Source: CAWAQA01 sp963784065 (GTDB lineage Bacteria; Acidobacteriota; Vicinamibacteria; Vicinamibacterales; UBA2999). Taken from it: a DNA stretch of 64,000 nt. Location of the stretch: positions 1 to 64,000 of the forward strand of contig CAWAQA010000005.1 of assembly GCA_963784065.1 (NCBI GenBank), written 5' to 3'. The translations under genes and the position numbers were made by a program. Below are positions 56,270-64,000 of this stretch, piece after piece (the stretch's first letter is position 1; the number at the start of each line of letters is the position of its first letter). The notes below the pieces were generated by a model. It had not been told where the DNA came from. It searched no databases and was given only the letters and a program-made list of their open reading frames with translations.

Positions 56270-56596
56270 CTACGCGCCGAAGGAGCTGCCACAGCCGCAG
56301 GTCTGTTTCGCGTTCGGGTTGTGGAACACGAACCCCTTCGTCAGGAGCGCCGTGTCGTAGTCCAACGTGGTGCCCTTCAGGAACAGGTAGCTCTTGCGGT
56401 CGATGAAGATCTTCGCCCCTTCCGGGCCCTCGAAGACCTCGTCACCCAGCCTCGGCTGCCGCTCCCACGCAAACGTGTAGCTCAGGCCGGAGCAGCCGCC
56501 GCCCTTGACACCCACACGAAGACCGCCGTCGGTGATGCCCTGCTTGGCCATCAACGACTTGATCTTCTGCGCCGCGGTCTCGGATATCTGAATCAT
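56270..56596 (-). CDS. iscA: A-type Fe-S carrier (IscA)
   Basis: The ATG at 56596 gives MIQISETAAQKIKSLMAKQG. The three cluster cysteines are C35 (KGGGCSGLSY), C100 and C102 (QTCGCGSSF). 108 residues, normal for IscA/ErpA. It accepts clusters from IscU and passes them to targets. It sits between iscU and hscB. Confidence 0.93.
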   Translation of the reverse strand: MIQISETAAQKIKSLMAKQGITDGGLRVGVKGGGCSGLSYTFAWERQPRLGDEVFEGPEGAKIFIDRKSYLFLKGTTLDYDTALLTKGFVFHNPNAKQTCGCGSSFGA

Positions 56597-56680
56597 CCTC
56601 GTCAACTCCCAACTTGCAACTCCCAACTCCCGAGAACTCCCAGCGACGTGGGGTATTGGAGGCTGGGGGTCGGGCGTTGG

Positions 56681-57109
56681 CTAAGCCGAGGGCTGCGCGT
56701 GCTGGCCGACGGCGACGCCCTTCGCCTCTTCCTGCTTCTTCTTGTAGTCGGCAATCGCCGCCTTGATGGCATCCTCGGCGAGGACCGAGCAGTGGATCTT
56801 CACCGGCGGCAGCGACAGCTCGTTGACGATGTCGGTGTTCTTGATCGCGAGCGCCTGATCGACCGTCTTGCCCTTGAGCCACTCGGTCGCGAGGCTGGAG
56901 CTGGCGATCGCCGAGCCGCATCCGAACGTCTTGAACTTCGCGTCGTCGATGACGCCCGTCTCCGGGTTGATCTTCACCTGGAGCTTCATGACGTCGCCGC
57001 ATTCCGGCGCACCGACGAGGCCCGTGCCCACGTTCGCGTCGTTCTTGGGGAGCGAGCCAACGTTGCGCGGGTTCTCGTAGTGGTCGATGACCTTGTCTGA
57101 ATAAGCCAT
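56681..57109 (-). CDS. iscU: Fe-S cluster scaffold IscU
   Basis: A 142-residue scaffold. The cluster ligands are C37 (GAPECGDVM, with D39), C64 (FKTFGCGSAIA) and C107 (VKIHCSVLAEDA). The HscA-recognition site LPPVK is present (SLPPVKIHC). The C-terminal tail (KGVAVGQHAQPSA) is extended. Clusters are built here from IscS sulfur. Confidence 0.95.
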   Translation of the reverse strand: MAYSDKVIDHYENPRNVGSLPKNDANVGTGLVGAPECGDVMKLQVKINPETGVIDDAKFKTFGCGSAIASSSLATEWLKGKTVDQALAIKNTDIVNELSLPPVKIHCSVLAEDAIKAAIADYKKKQEEAKGVAVGQHAQPSA

Positions 57110-57191
57110 TGTGTTTTCCCGGGGACTTCGCGCTTCGGGCTTCGGACACCAGGAAATCCCCGGAGCCCGCAGCCTGCAGGCCGCGGTCCCT

Positions 57192-58406
57192 CTAGTGAGT
57201 TACCCACTGCATCTTGGAGAGGTCGATCCCCTCCTTCGCCATCTCGTAGAGCGGGGACATCTCCCGCAGCCGCGTCACGACGTTCGCCAGCTTGTCGATG
57301 ACGTAATCGACCTCTTCCTCCGTGGTCCACCGTCCGAGGCCGAACCGGATCGAAGAGTGCGCCAGATCGTCGCCGGCGCCCAGCGCCTTCAGCACGTAGG
57401 ACGGCTCCAGGCTGGCCGACGTACAGGCCGACCCGGACGACACCGCCACGTCGTTGATGCCCATCAGCAGCGACTCGCCCTCGACGTAGGCGAAGCTGAT
57501 GTTCAGGTTGTGCGGCAGCCGGTGTTCTGTCGAGCCGTTGATGTAGAGCTCGTCGAGCCGCTGGTGAAGCCCTTCATTCAGACGCTGGCGCAGCTTGCTC
57601 AGACGCTCGCCTTCCGCGGCCATCTCCGCCTTCGCAATCGCCGCGGCCTTGCCCATGCCGACGATGCCCGGCACGTTCAGCGTGCCCGACCGCATGCCGC
57701 GCTCGTGGCCGCCGCCGCTGATCTGCTCGGCGAGCAGGACGCGCGGGTTGCGCCGCCGCACGTAGAGCGCGCCCACGCCCTTCGGACCGTACATCTTGTG
57801 CGCGCTCATCGACGCGAGGTCCACCTTCATCGCGGTGGCGTCGAACGGCACCTTGCCGACGGCCTGCACGGCGTCGGTGTGGAAGAGGATGCCCTTCTCC
57901 TTCGCGATCGCGCCGATCTCCGCGATCGGCTGCAGCACGCCAATTTCGTTGTTGGCGGTCATGATCGTGATGAGGATCGTCTTGCTGGTGATGGCGGCGC
58001 GCAGGTCGTCGAGGCTGATGCGCCCGTCCTTCTGCACCGGCAGGTACGTCACCCGGGCGCCCTGCTTCTCCAGCTTCTTGCACGTGTCGATGACCGCCTT
58101 GTGCTCGGTCACGCACGTGATGATGTGGTTGCCCTTCTCGCGATACATCTCGGCGACGCCCTTGATCGCGAGGTTGTTCGACTCGGTCGCGCCGCTCGTG
58201 AAGATGATCTCCTTCGGATTGGCGCCAATCAGGTCGGCGACCTGCTTGCGGGCGACGTCCACGGCTTCTTCGGCCGCCCAGCCGAAGGCGTGGTTGCGGC
58301 TCGCCGCGTTCCCGAAATCCTGCGTGAAGTAGGGCGTCATCGCCTCGAGCACCCGCGGGTCCACGGGAGTCGTGGCGTGATAATCCATGTAAATCGGAAG
58401 CTTCAT
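57192..58406 (-). CDS. iscS: cysteine desulfurase IscS
   Basis: Intact, 404 residues. MKLPIYMDYHATTPVDPRVL, TSGATESNNLAIKGVAEMY, HTDAVQAVGKVPFDATAMKV and SMSAHKMYGPKGVGALYVRR (PLP-binding Lys) are the class V aminotransferase motifs. VAVSSGSACTSASLEPSYVL carries the mobile active-site Cys, and SIRFGLGRWTTEEEVDYVID follows. It provides persulfide sulfur to IscU. It overlaps iscR by 4 bases. Confidence 0.96.
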   Translation of the reverse strand: MKLPIYMDYHATTPVDPRVLEAMTPYFTQDFGNAASRNHAFGWAAEEAVDVARKQVADLIGANPKEIIFTSGATESNNLAIKGVAEMYREKGNHIITCVTEHKAVIDTCKKLEKQGARVTYLPVQKDGRISLDDLRAAITSKTILITIMTANNEIGVLQPIAEIGAIAKEKGILFHTDAVQAVGKVPFDATAMKVDLASMSAHKMYGPKGVGALYVRRRNPRVLLAEQISGGGHERGMRSGTLNVPGIVGMGKAAAIAKAEMAAEGERLSKLRQRLNEGLHQRLDELYINGSTEHRLPHNLNISFAYVEGESLLMGINDVAVSSGSACTSASLEPSYVLKALGAGDDLAHSSIRFGLGRWTTEEEVDYVIDKLANVVTRLREMSPLYEMAKEGIDLSKMQWVTH

Positions 58407-58846
58407 CGTCTTACCACCGCAACGGCTGATGCCGTCGCCACGCTCTCATTGGCCATTTCGGCGATCGTGACCGTACCGAGCGCCGCTACAATTCGCTCCC
58501 GGATCTGCCAGAGCGGATCCCGGATGTTGCATTTGCCGTACTGTTCGCAGTCGCTGTTCTCCGTCGAGCACGCCGTCACGGTGAACGGGCCGTCGATCGC
58601 CTGGATCACGTCGGCCACGCTGATCGACGCGGAGGGGCGGCTCAACGTATAGCCACCGCGCGTACCCTGCGTCGAGACCAGGAGGCCGATCCGCACGAGC
58701 CGCTGGAGCACCTTGGCCATCAGCTCGATGGGGATGTCGTACTGCTCGGCAATCTCGCGCGCGCTGGTAGACGACACCCCGCTCTTCTGAGCCAGGTGCT
58801 TCATCGCCATCAGCGCGTAATCAGCCTTTTTCGACAACCTCAGCAT
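58403..58846 (-). CDS. iscR: Rrf2-family Fe-S-sensing regulator (IscR)
   Basis: A 147-residue Rrf2 protein. The winged helix is MLRLSKKADYALMAMKHLAQ with IAEQYDIPIELMAKVLQRLV. Cluster cysteines are C93, C100 and C106 (TACSTENSDCEQYGKCNIRD), a C-x6-C-x5-C spacing, one residue longer than the C-x5-C-x5-C of E. coli. It heads the isc operon and is probably self-regulated through the palindrome immediately upstream. Confidence 0.92.
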   Translation of the reverse strand: MLRLSKKADYALMAMKHLAQKSGVSSTSAREIAEQYDIPIELMAKVLQRLVRIGLLVSTQGTRGGYTLSRPSASISVADVIQAIDGPFTVTACSTENSDCEQYGKCNIRDPLWQIRERIVAALGTVTIAEMANESVATASAVAVVRR

Positions 58847-58858
58847 TACGTTTTAAGT

Positions 58859-58881
58859 CCGACCTTAGAAGTCGTATTTTA
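58859..58881 (-). promoter_or_regulatory. iscR promoter with IscR-like operator
   Basis: On the minus strand a -10-like TAAAAT (58876-58881) is followed one base later by ACGACTTCTAAGGTCGG (58859-58875), an imperfect palindrome CGACT-N5-GGTCG lying over the expected transcription start, 13 bases before the iscR ATG. It resembles type 1 IscR sites and the palindrome in front of cysM. Confidence 0.55.
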
Positions 58882-58914
58882 TGTGCTTCCTGGAAATCCG
58901 TCAAGAATGGTCGG

Positions 58915-59031
58915 AGATCCGTCGGGCTCCAGGCTCCGGGCTTCAGGCTCCGGGCCCGCAGAAAGTCCATCGAGCCCGGCGCCCGATCGACGGGCCCGTA
59001 GCCCGAAGCCCTGAAGCCCGAAGCCCGAAGC
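58915..59031. repeat. imperfect tandem repeats GCCCGAAG / GGCTCCGGGCTTCAGGCTCC
   Basis: The spacer between iscR and the sulfur-carrier gene is filled with units such as GGCTCCAGGCTCCGGGCTTC and GCCCGAAGCCCTGAAGCCCG. Similar units occur at 57125-57190 near iscU/iscS. No frame or promoter is evident in it. Confidence 0.7.
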
Positions 59032-59032
59032 G

Positions 59033-60489
59033 TCAATACTTGGGCTGACTCGGGTCCACCTTGTCCACCCATTCGAGGATCCCGCCCTTGAGGTTCTTGA
59101 CGTTCGAAAACCCCACGGATTTCAGGAAGTCCTGTGCCTTGGCGCTGCGGCCGCCCATCTTGCAATGCGCGACGATCTCGACGTCCTTCGGGAGCTCCTC
59201 GGTACCGCCGAGGCAGCTCGCCCAGCGGAATCAGCGTCGATCCCGGGATCCGGTTGATCTGGTATTCGTTCGGCTCGCGCACGTCCAGGACGAACAACTT
59301 GTCACCCGCGTCGATGCGCTTCTTCAGCTCGACCGGCGTAATTTCGGTATCGCTCACGGCGGCTCCTGTGGCCTGCGCGGCCTGCGGCTCGCTGCCGCAA
59401 CCCGCAGAACTGCTCGTAGTCAATCAGCTTCGTCACCGTTGGATTCGTGCCGCACACCGGGCACTCCGGATCCTTCCGCAGCTTCAGCTCGCGGAAGCGC
59501 ATCTTCAGCGCGTCGTAGATCAGGAAGCGGCCGATCAGCGGCTCGCCGACGCCGAGGATGATCTTGATCGCCTCGGTCGCCTGGATGATCCCGATCATGC
59601 CGGGCAGCACGCCGAGCACGCCGCCCTCGGCACAGCTCGGGACCAGCCCGGGAGGCGGCGGCTCGGGATAGAGGCAGCGATAGCACGGGCCTTCCTTCGT
59701 TCCAAAGACCGACGCCTGCCCCTCGAACCGGAAGATGCTGCCGTACGCGTTCGGCTTGCCCGCGATCACGCACGCGTCGTTCACGAGATACCGCGTCGGA
59801 AAGTTGTCCGTGCCGTCGAGGATGACGTCGTACGGCGCGAACAGCTCGAGCGCGTTCTCCGATGACAGCGACGTCTCGTAGGTGTCAACCTGCACGTGCG
59901 GATTGAGCTCGTTGATCGTGTCCCTCGCCGACGCCAGCTTGGTCCGGCCGACGTCCGAGGTCCCGTGCAGGATCTGCCGCTGCAGGTTGCTGGAGTCCAC
60001 CACGTCGAAGTCGACGATGCCGAGGCGCCCGACGCCGGCCGCGGCCAGATACATCGCCGCGGGCGAGCCAAGGCCGCCGGCGCCGATGCAGAGCACGCTG
60101 CCCGCCTTCAGCTTGCGCTGCCCGTCCATGCCGACCTCCGGCATGATCAGGTGGCGGCTGTAGCGGTTGATTTCGTCCTGCGACAAGTCGGTCGAGGTGG
60201 CAACCGTGGCCGGAGCGCCGCCGGCGACGGAGGGGACGATGCTCAGCGAGTCGCCTGGCTTCACCGGCGTCTGCTCCTTCTGCAGGTAGCGGATGTCCTC
60301 GTCATTCAGGTACACGTTGACGAAGTTCCGCAGCCGGCCGTCGTCGGCATACAGGTGCTTGCGAAGACCGTCGTGCTTCTTCGTCAGATCCGCGAGCAGT
60401 TCACCGACCGTGGCGCCGCTGACCTCAACCGATTCCTTCTTGTCGGTGAAGGGGCGAAGCGGCGTCGGGATGTGAATTGTGTTGGGCAT
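59033..60489 (-). CDS. CysO-like sulfur carrier fused to MoeB/MoeZ-type E1 and rhodanese, frameshifted at C-terminus
   Basis: Residues 1-91 form a ubiquitin-like MoaD/CysO domain (IHIPTPLRPFTDKKESVEV, GDSLSIVPSVAGG) whose Gly90-Gly91 is internal. Then comes an E1-like domain (SRHLIMPEVG, VLCIGAGGLGSPAAMYLAAA at about 133-152, ILDGTDNFPTRYLVNDAC) with zinc cysteines C269/C272 and C343/C346. After breaks near 59400 and 59215 a rhodanese domain follows (ITPVELKKRIDAGDKLFVLD to FSNVKNLKGGILEWVDKVD). M. tuberculosis uses separate CysO and MoeZ for thiocarboxylate formation. The carrier's GG must be freed by proteolysis, or act internally. It follows cysM and mec. Confidence 0.88.
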
Positions 60490-60897
60490 AGGTCAGGTTT
60501 TCGGAATCGAAGCCGGAGCGATCGTCGCGGAGGCGCCACGACGTCATGTCTTCTGGGACGCCTGCACGGACGGAAACGATGATGTACGAAAATACCGGCC
60601 ACGCATGGTCGAGATCGGTACTGCGACGGCCGGGCCGGATGGTCCGGGTGCGAGTGGTAGAACCCGAGCAACTCGACCCCTCAGTTCGGCCGCTCGACGC
60701 TCGGCCTCGCGGTAGTCCTGCGGCCGCACGAGGAACCGGCGACGCGGGCCCTCATCCGTCGTGTTCGGCAGCGCGAAGGTGGCACTGACCTCGCCCTCAC
60801 GGCCGAACAGGGCGCCGCAGCACTCGTTGGGATAGGTTTCGATGCCGTGCTGCCGGATGGCGTCAGCCACGCCGGCGTGGAGCTTCAGCGCCATCAA
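60425..60897 (-). CDS. mec: JAMM-family metalloprotease (Mec type), frameshifted
   Basis: The ATG at 60897 overlaps the cysM stop. ALKLHAGVADAIRQHGIETY, then PNECCGALFGREGEV holds the catalytic Glu of the JAB/MPN+ fold. After a break the zinc motif reads GFYHSHPDHPARPSQY, the H-x-H-P...S-x-x-D pattern; the next frame continues DHAWPVFSYIIVSVRAGVPE. In M. tuberculosis Mec releases cysteine from the CysO-cysteine adduct. The end lies in the next gene if the last frame is right, giving about 157 residues. The breaks fall near 60670 and 60610. Confidence 0.8.
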
Positions 60898-61879
60898 CGG
60901 CCCCTCGGGGCCAGACCCCGGCGCTCGGAGGTCAGAGCCCGGTGCTCGCCTTCGTCCCAGAACCGCTCCGACAGGTACTTGTCGCCGGCATCGCAGAAGA
61001 TCACGACGAAAACGGCGTCCGCGGTTTTCCGGGCGGCCCGCAGCGCACCCGCCAGGTTCGCTCCGCTGGAGATCCCGACGAGCAGGCCTTCCTGCCGCGC
61101 CAGCCGCCGCGTGATCTCGTGCGCCTCCTCCGTGCTCACCCGGATGTCCTCGTCAGCCAGCGTCGGATCGTAGATCCCCGGCACGATGGCGGAGTCCATG
61201 TGTTTCAACCCTTCGAGGCCGTGCAGCGGCGAATCGGGTTGCACGGAGATGAGCTGGACGGACGGGGTCGTCCTGGCGCAGGCGACGTCCGACGCCGACG
61301 AAGGTCCCGCTCGTGCCCAGCCCCGCCACGAAGTGCGTGAGACGCCCGCCCGTCTGCTCGATGATCTCCGGCCCCGTCGTGTCGAAGTGCGACCGCCAGT
61401 TGCTCTCGTTGTTGTACTGGTCCGGGTAGAAGTACAAGCTCCGGATTCTCCGCGTACATTGCGCGCGCCTTGATGATGGCGCCGTCGGAGCCGTCCATCG
61501 CGCTCGTGAACACCACCTCCGCACCGAACGCCCGGAGCACCTTCTTCCGTTCCGGCGTGACGTTCTCTGGCATGCAGAGCCGCACCCGGAACCCCCGGGC
61601 CGCGCCAATCATCGCGTAGGCGATGCCGGTATTGCCGGAGGTCGCGTCGAGGATGATCTTGTCGCGCGTCAGCTTTCCGGCCCGCTCGCCGTCCGCAATC
61701 ATCCGGGCGGCCGGGCGGTCCTTGACCGACCCCCCGGGATTCTGCCACTCGGCCTTGGCGTACAGCTCGACGTTTCGCAGGTCCGCCTCGAAGCTCGTCA
61801 GGCGGATCAACGGCGTATTTCCGATTAAATCGACAATAGAGCTGGAGGGCCGGGAAGGGCCTGGGGTGACGACAGACAT
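60894..61879 (-). CDS. cysM: O-phosphoserine/O-acetylserine sulfhydrylase (CysM type), frameshifted
   Basis: SSSIVDLIGNTPLIRLTSFE and NPGGSVKDRPAARMIADGER (PLP lysine) start a fold type II enzyme; ATSGNTGIAYAMIGAARGF is the substrate loop. After breaks near 61440 and 61290 the protein continues with NNESNWRSHFDTTGPEIIEQ, then FVAGLGTSGTFVGVGRRL (phosphate loop) and EGLLVGISSGANLAGALRAA. About 328 residues. Joined to mec and a CysO fusion, it most likely uses protein thiocarboxylate rather than sulfide, as M. tuberculosis CysM does. The last residues (ALTSERRGLAPRGR) are encoded by a degenerate GGGGTCAGACCCC repeat. Confidence 0.87.
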
Positions 61880-61880
61880 A

Positions 61881-61906
61881 TCCGACTGTATGAGTCGGAA
61901 ATTATA
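61881..61906 (-). promoter_or_regulatory. cysM promoter with IscR-like palindromic operator
   Basis: A perfect -10 (TATAAT, 61901-61906 on the minus strand) is followed two bases later by CCGACTCATACAGTCGG (61882-61898), a perfect 6-bp palindrome with 5-base spacer that covers the expected start site. cysM begins 3 bases on. It matches the iscR upstream palindrome at 12 of 17 positions with the same placement. Confidence 0.6.
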
Positions 61907-61953
61907 TCAACAAGAGCGGGCAGATCACGAAACGACACCCACAGATCAACAAA

Positions 61954-62016
61954 CCACAGAGACGCAGAGACACAGAGACAACCGCTCTGTGACTCCGTGT
62001 CTCTGTGGTTCGTGGC
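61954..62016. repeat. inverted CACAGAGAC repeat
   Basis: AACCACAGAGACGCAGAGAC and GTGTCTCTGTGGTTCGTGG form a long hairpin between cysM and the M16 peptidase. A shorter relative (CACGGAGACAGAGGCACAG) lies between nuoM and nuoN near 32138-32163. Confidence 0.7.
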
Positions 62017-62031
62017 AGCGTTGACGCCTTG

Positions 62032-64000
62032 CTACTTCGTGACCCTGCCTTCGCTATCACGAATCTCGATCGGCCCCAGCTTGAGCTTTTCCAGTTCGGG
62101 CTCGATCGACCTTCCGGTCGCCGACGGCGATGACGACGAGGCGGTCGGGCTGGAGGTAGCGGAGGGCGACGTTCAACGCCTGCTCCGCCGTCACGGCGTT
62201 CACCTGCTGCGCGTAGCGCGTGTAGTAGTCGAGCCCGAGGTCGTAGGTGAACACGTTCGAGAAGCTGTTCACCGCGTTCGCGCTCGTTTCGAACGCCCCG
62301 GGCAGCGAGTTGGCCAGCGAGTCCTTCGATTTCTGCAGCTCGTCGGTGCTCATCGGCTCCTTGAGCATCCCGCTGATCTCGTTGAACACCTCGGTGACGG
62401 CGGGCGCGGTGGCGTCGGTGCGCACGCCGCCGGCAACCTGGAACGGGCCCGGGCTGCGGCGGAACACGAACTGCGAGTAGGTGCCGTAGCTATAGCCGTT
62501 CTTCTCGCGCAGGTTCATGTTGATGCGGCTCGAGAAGAGACCGCCGAGCGCCATGTTCATCACCTGCAGCGGCCGGAAGTCGGGTGACGACCGCGCCGCG
62601 CCCACGCTGACGACGCGCAGCTGCGTCTGCGGCGCGCCGGGCTTGTCGACGATGACCACGCGCGCGCGCGTCGTCTCGGGGGTGCCGAGCGCAGGCTTGG
62701 CGGGCGCGCCGCGCTGCCACGCACCGAACGCCTTCTCCGCCAGCGCCCGCAGCCTCGTTCATCGAGATGTCGCCCGCCACCACGAGCGCGGCATTGTTCG
62801 GCACGAAGTTCTGCTTCCAGAACGCGAGCATGTCGTCGCGCGTCATCGCCTTGACCGAGCGCCTCGGTGCCGATCTCGGAGTAGCCGTACGGGTGCTTGT
62901 CACCGTACAGCGCCGCCGCGACGACCTGGCCGGCGACGGCGGCCGGGTTGTCCCGCTGCTGCACCAGTTGACCGAGCCGCGCTGCGCGCTGGCGCTCGAT
63001 CTCGTCGGCCGGGAACGCCGGGTCGAGCGAGATGTCGGCCAGCAGGTTCAGCGTCGCCGGGAAGTTCTTCGCCAGCGAACGTGCCGACACCGTCGTCGCA
63101 TCCATCGAGCTGTTGGTCGTGAGCGAGGCGCCGAGCTGCGCGGTCTCGTCGGCGAGCTGCAGCGCGTTGCGCGTCGCCGTTCCCTCGTCGAGCATCGCCG
63201 CCACGAAGTTGGCGAGCCCCGGCTTGGTCGACGGGTTGGCGTCGCTTCCCGTCTTCAGCACGAGGTTGGCGGCGATGATCGGCACGCCGGCGCGCTGGTT
63301 CAGGATCAGCGTGAGGCCGTTCGACAGCGTGGCGCTCGCGGGCGTGGAGAGCTCGAGCGGGCGCGAGGGGCCCGGCTTCGGCATCTGCAGACGCCACGGC
63401 TCCTCGGCGTTGATCGCCTCGGCGCCGCCCTGCTCGTTCTGCGCGGTCACCGCGGCAGCGGCGCGGCGGGGCGGCGGTCGCCGGCGGCTGACCCGGCACG
63501 GCATGCAGCACGACGCGAGCCGAGGGCGCGAGGTGCTCGCGCGCAAACGCCTGCACCGCGGCCGGCGTCACCGCGCGGTAGCGCTGGATGTCCTTCTGCA
63601 GGAAGTCCGGCGTGCCCAGGTAGTGGTTGTACGAGTTCAGCCGGTCGGCGATCCCGCCGAACCCGCCGAGGCGCTCGAGGCCGCCGATGATGTTCGTCTC
63701 GATGGTGTTGCGCGCCATCTCGACGTCGCGCAGCGGCGGCGCCTGCATCCGCAGCGCCGCCAGCTCCTCGTCAATCGCCTTCTCGAGCTCCTCCGCCGTG
63801 CGGCCCGGGCGCGCGGTCGCCTCGATCTGGAACATCGATCCGAGCGTGAGCGATTGCTGCGACGCCGACACGTTCTGGGCAATCTGCCGCTCGTAGACCA
63901 GCTTCTTGTAAAGGCGGCTCGAACGGCCGCCGCCGAGGATGGTCGCGGCGATGTCGGCGTCGGCGTCACCCGGCTTGAAGATCGCCGGCGTCAGCCACGC
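62032..64000 (-). CDS. M16-family zinc peptidase, C-terminal part, frameshifted, 5' end outside window
   Basis: The gene runs off the right edge. From the edge inward come the end of a first M16 unit (MFQIEATARPGRTAEELEKA, IIGGLERLGGFGGIADRLNS, VTPAAVQAFAREHL) and then a second unit (LSNGLTLILNQRAGVPIIAA, NFVAAMLDEGTATRNALQLA, INMNLREKNGYSYGTYSQFV, RLVVIAVGDR), ending LKLGPIEIRDSEGRVTK. The second unit lacks HxxEH, as in pitrilysin-type two-unit enzymes where only the first half is catalytic. Several frame breaks (near 63470, 62870, 62740, 62110) occur. It is probably periplasmic. Confidence 0.82.

Overview
The window is a GC-rich bacterial chromosome segment. The gene set fits Acidobacteriota, probably a Vicinamibacteria-like lineage; this is inference from gene families and repeats, since no rRNA is present. 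Supporting traits are futalosine-pathway menaquinone genes (mqnE, mqnD, mqnB), an ECF sigma factor of the type common in that phylum, secreted PQQ/cytochrome c and fumarylacetoacetase-fold enzymes, and many short intergenic palindromes. Many genes outside 19-34 kb carry one or more single-base frame breaks while their protein similarity continues in the next frame. This looks more like indel errors in a draft assembly than like true gene decay.

Layout: 1-5.9 kb is an accessory region. It holds a broken ECF sigma factor, a secreted HExxH protein, a group II intron with a fragmented reverse transcriptase, a tRNA-Arg(ACG), an integrase remnant and a displaced copy of the tRNA 5' half, a DUF6152-like protein, an SRPBCC protein and a glycoside hydrolase family 3 remnant. 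6-11.5 kb holds a large S8 peptidase, then moaB-moeA-[2Fe-2S] protein. 11.5-17 kb (minus strand) is a tricarboxylate/tricarballylate unit: a fused tctC-tctB, tctA, tcuA and tcuB. 17.1-33.7 kb is a complex I locus (nuoABCD-H-IJKLMN, with no nuoEFG). It is preceded by a 2-oxoacid:ferredoxin oxidoreductase, and a second one plus a ferredoxin lies inside it on the opposite strand. The arrangement suggests that ferredoxin, not NADH, feeds this complex.

33.7-39.9 kb (minus strand) carries a small acidic protein, a YbaK-type deacylase, an M3 peptidase, superoxide dismutase, nadA with a structured leader, and mqnE. 40-44 kb is a cobalamin-riboswitch-controlled B12 uptake operon (a truncated Dph6-like gene, btuD, btuC, two btuF-like genes), followed by a ThuA lipoprotein. 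44.9-50.1 kb (minus strand) has a DUF6282 hydrolase, a PQQ/cytochrome c enzyme and two tandem secreted fumarylacetoacetase-fold proteins. 50.3-52.8 kb holds mqnD-mqnB, a CBS protein and a secreted hypothetical protein, with two unusual palindromic elements. 52.8-58.9 kb is a complete isc operon (iscR-S-U-A-hscB-hscA-fdx-iscX).

59-62 kb is a protein-thiocarboxylate cysteine operon: cysM, a JAMM protease (mec), and one polypeptide joining a CysO-like sulfur carrier, a MoeB-type E1 and a rhodanese. A palindrome in front of cysM closely resembles one in front of iscR, so the same Rrf2-type regulator may link Fe-S cluster assembly with cysteine synthesis. The window ends inside a two-unit M16 peptidase.
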